From contig JAFYCS010000097.1 in the NCBI GenBank assembly GCA_017539565.1, positions 1 through 54,673 on the forward strand: DNA of 54,673 nt, written 5' to 3'. How positions within the stretch are numbered: position 1 is the stretch's first letter; each line of letters opens with the position of its first letter. Position numbers and translations under genes: made by a program. The notes under the pieces are model-generated. The model saw only the letters and a program-made list of their open reading frames with translations. It did not search any database and was not told the DNA's origin. The DNA comes from Lachnospiraceae bacterium. GTDB taxonomy: Bacteria; Bacillota; Clostridia; Lachnospirales; Lachnospiraceae. Of this stretch, positions 51,517 to 54,673 are shown piece by piece.

Positions 51517-52641
51517 TTATACTGACAATATGGTCTCACAGACCATATCCGCTTCTTCATCTTTCAGATACGGGTGGATCGGAAGACTTAAAGCCCGCGA
51601 CGAAGCCTCCATTGAATTAAGGTAATCCGCATCAGAGTATTCTCTTCCCTCAAATGCTTTTTGCCGGTGCAGGCATCGGGGATAATAAACAATCGTCGGA
51701 ATATCTCTGTCTTTCAATCTTTTTTGCAGTATATCCCGTTCCCCGGCATCCTTACACAGAATGGTATACTGTGCCCATGAAGATCTGAATCCCGGAAGGA
51801 CTGCAGGTGTTAAAAATCCGTCTTTCAAACGCTGTGTGTAATACTCTGCCATTCTGTTCACATTATCAAGCTCATATTCTTTGAACGCCTTAAGCTTCGG
51901 AATAAGAATTGCCGCCTGAAGCGTATCAAGACGACTGTTGATACCTATAATATCATTACAGTATTTATCTTCTTCGCTTCTTCCGTTAGCACGCAGGCTC
52001 CTTAAGCGGCGGGCTGTTTTTTCATCATCCGTAAATACCGCACCGCCATCCCCGTAGCAGCCAAGGGGCTTAACCGGAAAAAAAGAAGTGACTGATACGT
52101 CTCCGAAAGAGCATGCCTTTTTATCACGGATGCTGCCTCCAAATCCCTGGGCAGCGTCCTCAATTACTTTAAGACCGTATTTATCTGCTACAGGTATGAT
52201 GCTGTCATGATCCGCCGGCTGTCCGAACAGATCCACCGTGATCACCGCCTTCGGCAGGAGTTTGCCTTCCTTCATGACCTTTTGGATCTGATACTCCAAA
52301 GACTCAGGACTCATGTTAAAAGTCCGGATATCGATATCAGTAAAGACCGGTACCGCTCCTCTTACAGCAGCTGCCCCCGCACTTGCAATATAGGTAAAAT
52401 CCGGAACAAATACCGCATCCCCAGGGCCTGCGTTCATACTCATAATGGCCAGTATAAGCGCATCTGTTCCGCTTCCGCAGCTTACGCAGTATTTTCTGCC
52501 CACATATTCTGCAAGCCTTTCCTCCAGCTCCGCAACCTGCTTTCCCAGTATAAAGGAAGAGCTGCCGATCACCTCTTCTATCTGAGCGTCTATTTCGTTT
52601 TTAAGCGCCAGGTACTGCGCTTTTAAATCCTTAAACTGCAT
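51517..52641 (-). CDS. DegT/DnrJ/EryC1 sugar aminotransferase (WbpE-like)
   Basis: A 374-residue PLP enzyme that aminates a keto-sugar nucleotide. Segments: FILGKQVAELEERLAEY, the cofactor-phosphate site CVSCGSGTDALILA, VFVPDFTYIASAGAA, the EDAAQGFGG aspartate, and the PLP-lysine region SFFPVKPLGCYGDGGAVFT. It pairs with the WbpB-like dehydrogenase, which should supply the 3-keto sugar; relatives make UDP-GlcNAc3N uronates. Start at ATG 52641 overlaps the stop of the preceding glycosyltransferase (TGATG); the longer frame to 52686 lies inside that gene. Confidence 0.93.
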   Translation of the reverse strand: MQFKDLKAQYLALKNEIDAQIEEVIGSSSFILGKQVAELEERLAEYVGRKYCVSCGSGTDALILAIMSMNAGPGDAVFVPDFTYIASAGAAAVRGAVPVFTDIDIRTFNMSPESLEYQIQKVMKEGKLLPKAVITVDLFGQPADHDSIIPVADKYGLKVIEDAAQGFGGSIRDKKACSFGDVSVTSFFPVKPLGCYGDGGAVFTDDEKTARRLRSLRANGRSEEDKYCNDIIGINSRLDTLQAAILIPKLKAFKEYELDNVNRMAEYYTQRLKDGFLTPAVLPGFRSSWAQYTILCKDAGERDILQKRLKDRDIPTIVYYPRCLHRQKAFEGREYSDADYLNSMEASSRALSLPIHPYLKDEEADMVCETILSV

Positions 52642-53891
52642 CAGCCGCAGATCTCCCGTAACAGTTTTATAGTATTTACAGAGCAATCATAATCTTCTTT
52701 CCAGGATGTATATGCCGCAGACCTCAATTCTTCACGTTCCTTATCAGTCATATCCGAATAACGGTTTATCACGCGGCTTAATTCCTCATTATTAAAATCC
52801 GCGCTTAACAGAAATCCGTTCCTTTCGCTTACTATCTCCGTATTACCCCCGACTTTAGCTGCGATGGCCGGAACCCCGTAGCTCATACATTCCATCAACG
52901 CTGTGGGCACTCCCTCCGATCCGCTTACATTGATAAACAGATCCACCACATTCGAATTATAATACTCATGGATCTTTGCGTTATCTGCTTCTCCCATAAA
53001 ACGATAGCGAATGTTTTCTTTGTTTACAAGCTTCCCGGCCGCAAGTTTTTTCATTTCTTTAAACAGGCTGCCCTTGCCAAAATGAGTCCACTCGATATCC
53101 CTGCCATCCCAGGATGCCAGGAAATCTATGATCCGGTCTATCCTTTTTACCGGGACCACATCGGAACAGGATAATAATCTCAAGATACCATCCGCGGATC
53201 CGGGAACCAGACGCTCAGGATACAGCTTTCTGCTGGCCAGATGGATAACAGAAGTTTTATCCAGGTCCCTTCCGGAAATGATATTCCTAACATCGCGGCA
53301 GTATCTATCCCGCATCACATCAGAGATAAAAAAGACATGATCACAGTAATGGTGTTTCATCCTGTTATAGCCATAAGCCGCATATGGATTCCTCAGGCAG
53401 TCGATCTCGAAAGAATGCGCTAAAGATACAAAATGCACTTCCGGATATTTCCTCTTAAGTTCTGCACCGGCCATTGCCTCCGATGAAAACCAGGTGGATA
53501 AAATGACCGTATTCTCTTTATCCGCCAGCCCGTTTTCAAACATCCTGCTTACAGCTTTCACAAAGCAGTCTGCCCATATATTATGAACAGCTATGATCTC
53601 TGTAAGCTTCACGACAGGAAGTTTATTCCCTGCTGCCCGTAACAGCAGTTCCCATGAATCCTTTTTCAGAAAATACAGCGGCAGTTTGATCACCCGCTGA
53701 TATGCCTTTTCCCTTGGGATAGCTAAAAAACGTACTTTACTGTATTGGCTGTGCAGCCTTTGGTCCGCACAGGACACCGGATAAACATAATAAATTTTAT
53801 CAAATACCGTCCCCGCATAATACAGGATATTCTGCATAAAGGTCGGTATCTCATACTGATAATTCAGGACGATCAGATCTTTTCTTTTCAT
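52641..53891 (-). CDS. Family 4 glycosyltransferase (GT-B)
   Basis: A 416-residue enzyme. The C-terminal donor domain is clear: LRLLSCSDVVPVKRIDRIID (residues ~235-255), ADNAKIHEYYNSNVVDLFIN and the E-x7-E segment EGVPTALMECMSYGVPAIA followed by VGGNTEIV. The N-terminal acceptor half (LIVLNYQYEIPTFMQNI and onward) is specific to this protein. Start at ATG 53891 (MKRKDL); no ribosome binding site is obvious, and the longer frame starts at TTG two codons earlier. It is the first gene of the operon seen here, 46 bases after the surface protein at the right edge, with a strong hairpin in between. Confidence 0.9.
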   Translation of the reverse strand: MKRKDLIVLNYQYEIPTFMQNILYYAGTVFDKIYYVYPVSCADQRLHSQYSKVRFLAIPREKAYQRVIKLPLYFLKKDSWELLLRAAGNKLPVVKLTEIIAVHNIWADCFVKAVSRMFENGLADKENTVILSTWFSSEAMAGAELKRKYPEVHFVSLAHSFEIDCLRNPYAAYGYNRMKHHYCDHVFFISDVMRDRYCRDVRNIISGRDLDKTSVIHLASRKLYPERLVPGSADGILRLLSCSDVVPVKRIDRIIDFLASWDGRDIEWTHFGKGSLFKEMKKLAAGKLVNKENIRYRFMGEADNAKIHEYYNSNVVDLFINVSGSEGVPTALMECMSYGVPAIAAKVGGNTEIVSERNGFLLSADFNNEELSRVINRYSDMTDKEREELRSAAYTSWKEDYDCSVNTIKLLREICG

Positions 53892-53903
53892 GTGCAATAT
53901 ATG

Positions 53904-53929
53904 CGGGCCGCCTTTTTACAGGCGGCCCG
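53904..53929 (-). terminator. Hairpin between the second surface protein gene and the polysaccharide operon
   Basis: Minus strand: CGGGCCGCC and GGCGGCCCG form a 9-bp stem around TGTAAAAA. No T-run follows (GCATATATTG), so this may be a partial terminator. The position relative to the surface gene is the same as that of the hairpin at 38384-38408. Confidence 0.55.
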
Positions 53930-53937
53930 GGATATTT

Positions 53938-54673
53938 TTACTTTACGTTTACGCTTATTGTTATCGCCTTGCCGTTAACCTTGGCCGTGAACTTTGCTTT
54001 TCCTTTACCACGCGCCTCGATGTTTCCGTTCTCATCGATAAAGGCTATCTCCGGCTTGCTGCTCTTATAGATCACAGGCTGGTCTACGTCGGCATAGCTT
54101 AGCGTGATCTTCTGCCCCGCTGCTATAGTAAGAGTATATTTATTGCCTTTATTCTTCGCCAGATCGTACTTATCCTCCTCATGCAGCAGGATTATTGCAG
54201 GGTCATCTACCTTGACTGTCATTATATAGCTTGTCATTGCATCCTTAGCCACCAGGGTGACGATTCCGGCCTTTTTACCGGTGATCTTTGCGCCCTTAAG
54301 GCTTACGATTGCTTTTTCTTCCTCTGTCGTTCCTTCCGCATAATCCCAAACGGTCTTCTTTACTCCGCTCAGCTTAACAGACTTTGACCCGTCTGTTGAT
54401 AAATGCAGTGTACGTTCTTTTACAGCACTTGGCTCCTTTACGCTAACTGTAGCGGTATATGCTGTTCCGTTTGCGTAAGCCGTGATCTTTGCACTGCCCT
54501 TTCCGACAGCTGTGACATTGCCGTCCTGATCTACCAGCGCCACATCCGGTGATGCACTGTAGTAGTATACATCAATGTTATCTACGTTCTTGAGTGCTAC
54601 GCTTCCCGTATCCTTACCGGCCACACCGGCTTCCAGCTTAAGCTTCTTGTTTGTCAGTTCAGGCTTTGTGATA
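53938..54673 (-). CDS. Second surface protein with BIG2-like tail, 5' part outside window
   Basis: The reading frame is open to the right edge, and only the last ~244 codons are visible. They are nearly the same as the C-terminus of the 1205-residue surface protein: KPEL(T/S)NKKLKLEAGV, GKDTGSVALKN, KLSGVKKTVWDYAEGTT and the late YKSSKPEIAF are matched residue for residue over long stretches, and the DNA is also very similar. The two BIG2-like modules carry the usual G-N-V/I-x-A-x-x-K/R-G-K/S pattern. The upstream part, perhaps with InlB repeats, cannot be seen. It ends in ITISVNVK with no anchor motif. Confidence 0.85.
   Translation of the reverse strand, partial: ITKPELTNKKLKLEAGVAGKDTGSVALKNVDNIDVYYYSASPDVALVDQDGNVTAVGKGSAKITAYANGTAYTATVSVKEPSAVKERTLHLSTDGSKSVKLSGVKKTVWDYAEGTTEEEKAIVSLKGAKITGKKAGIVTLVAKDAMTSYIMTVKVDDPAIILLHEEDKYDLAKNKGNKYTLTIAAGQKITLSYADVDQPVIYKSSKPEIAFIDENGNIEARGKGKAKFTAKVNGKAITISVNVK

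Noticed and set aside
1-54673. tRNA, rRNA, prophage or intact insertion sequence
   Set aside because: None of the expected sequences, integrase or intact transposase genes were recognised; only a transposase-type remnant at 32580-32951 was seen.

Overview
The window looks like chromosomal DNA of a low-to-mid GC Gram-positive anaerobe of the Clostridia, most probably a member of the Lachnospiraceae (Butyrivibrio/Roseburia-like). The basis is strong AGGAGG-type ribosome binding sites, sigma-A-type promoters with 17-bp spacers, two perfect CIRCE operators, many lipoproteins and secreted Ig-like/InlB-repeat proteins, FIST and propeller hybrid kinases, and a four-gene cluster that I recall only from this family (DUF5716/DUF5717). 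The genus is an inference. I saw no rRNA, tRNA, CRISPR array, prophage or intact insertion sequence.

Layout. Positions 1-152 hold the start of a small 4Fe-4S protein, followed by a decayed ORF. 475-5196 is a very large hybrid sensor kinase whose N-terminus looks like an ECF-transporter S component. purB (plus) and purC (minus) are convergent and share a terminator at 6844-6870. 7790-14738 is a four-gene operon (minus strand): a giant beta-sandwich/helical-repeat protein, an Hsp70/actin-fold protein with altered nucleotide-binding motifs, a TPR-like protein, and a coiled-coil protein with two membrane segments. This is my best candidate for an undescribed system. 14829-28660 carries envelope and protein-quality genes on the minus strand: a lipoprotein, htpG (CIRCE), a small unknown protein, M6 and M13 metalloproteases, a PrsA-like foldase lipoprotein, and clpB (CIRCE). 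28812-32410 holds a FIST-domain hybrid kinase, HU and a small membrane protein. 32580-32951 is a transposase/nuclease remnant.

33046-36451 (plus) encodes a DUF1963 protein and an MBOAT plus AlgX-like pair for polysaccharide O-acetylation. From 36485 to the right edge (minus) lies a surface polysaccharide locus: glycosyltransferases, a sugar aminotransferase and dehydrogenase, a flippase, an acetyltransferase, a FemAB-like protein and two DUF2142-type membrane proteins. It is bounded by two surface proteins with nearly identical C-termini. The duplicated surface-protein and DUF2142 genes are same-strand direct repeats that could recombine and remove 9-16 kb of the locus.

Regulation visible in the DNA: CIRCE/HrcA control of clpB and htpG; three places where the promoter of one gene is built into the terminator of the gene before it; two apparently leaderless genes; and a dispersed repeat family (GATCCTTCG...CAGGATGACA) in at least four intergenic sites.
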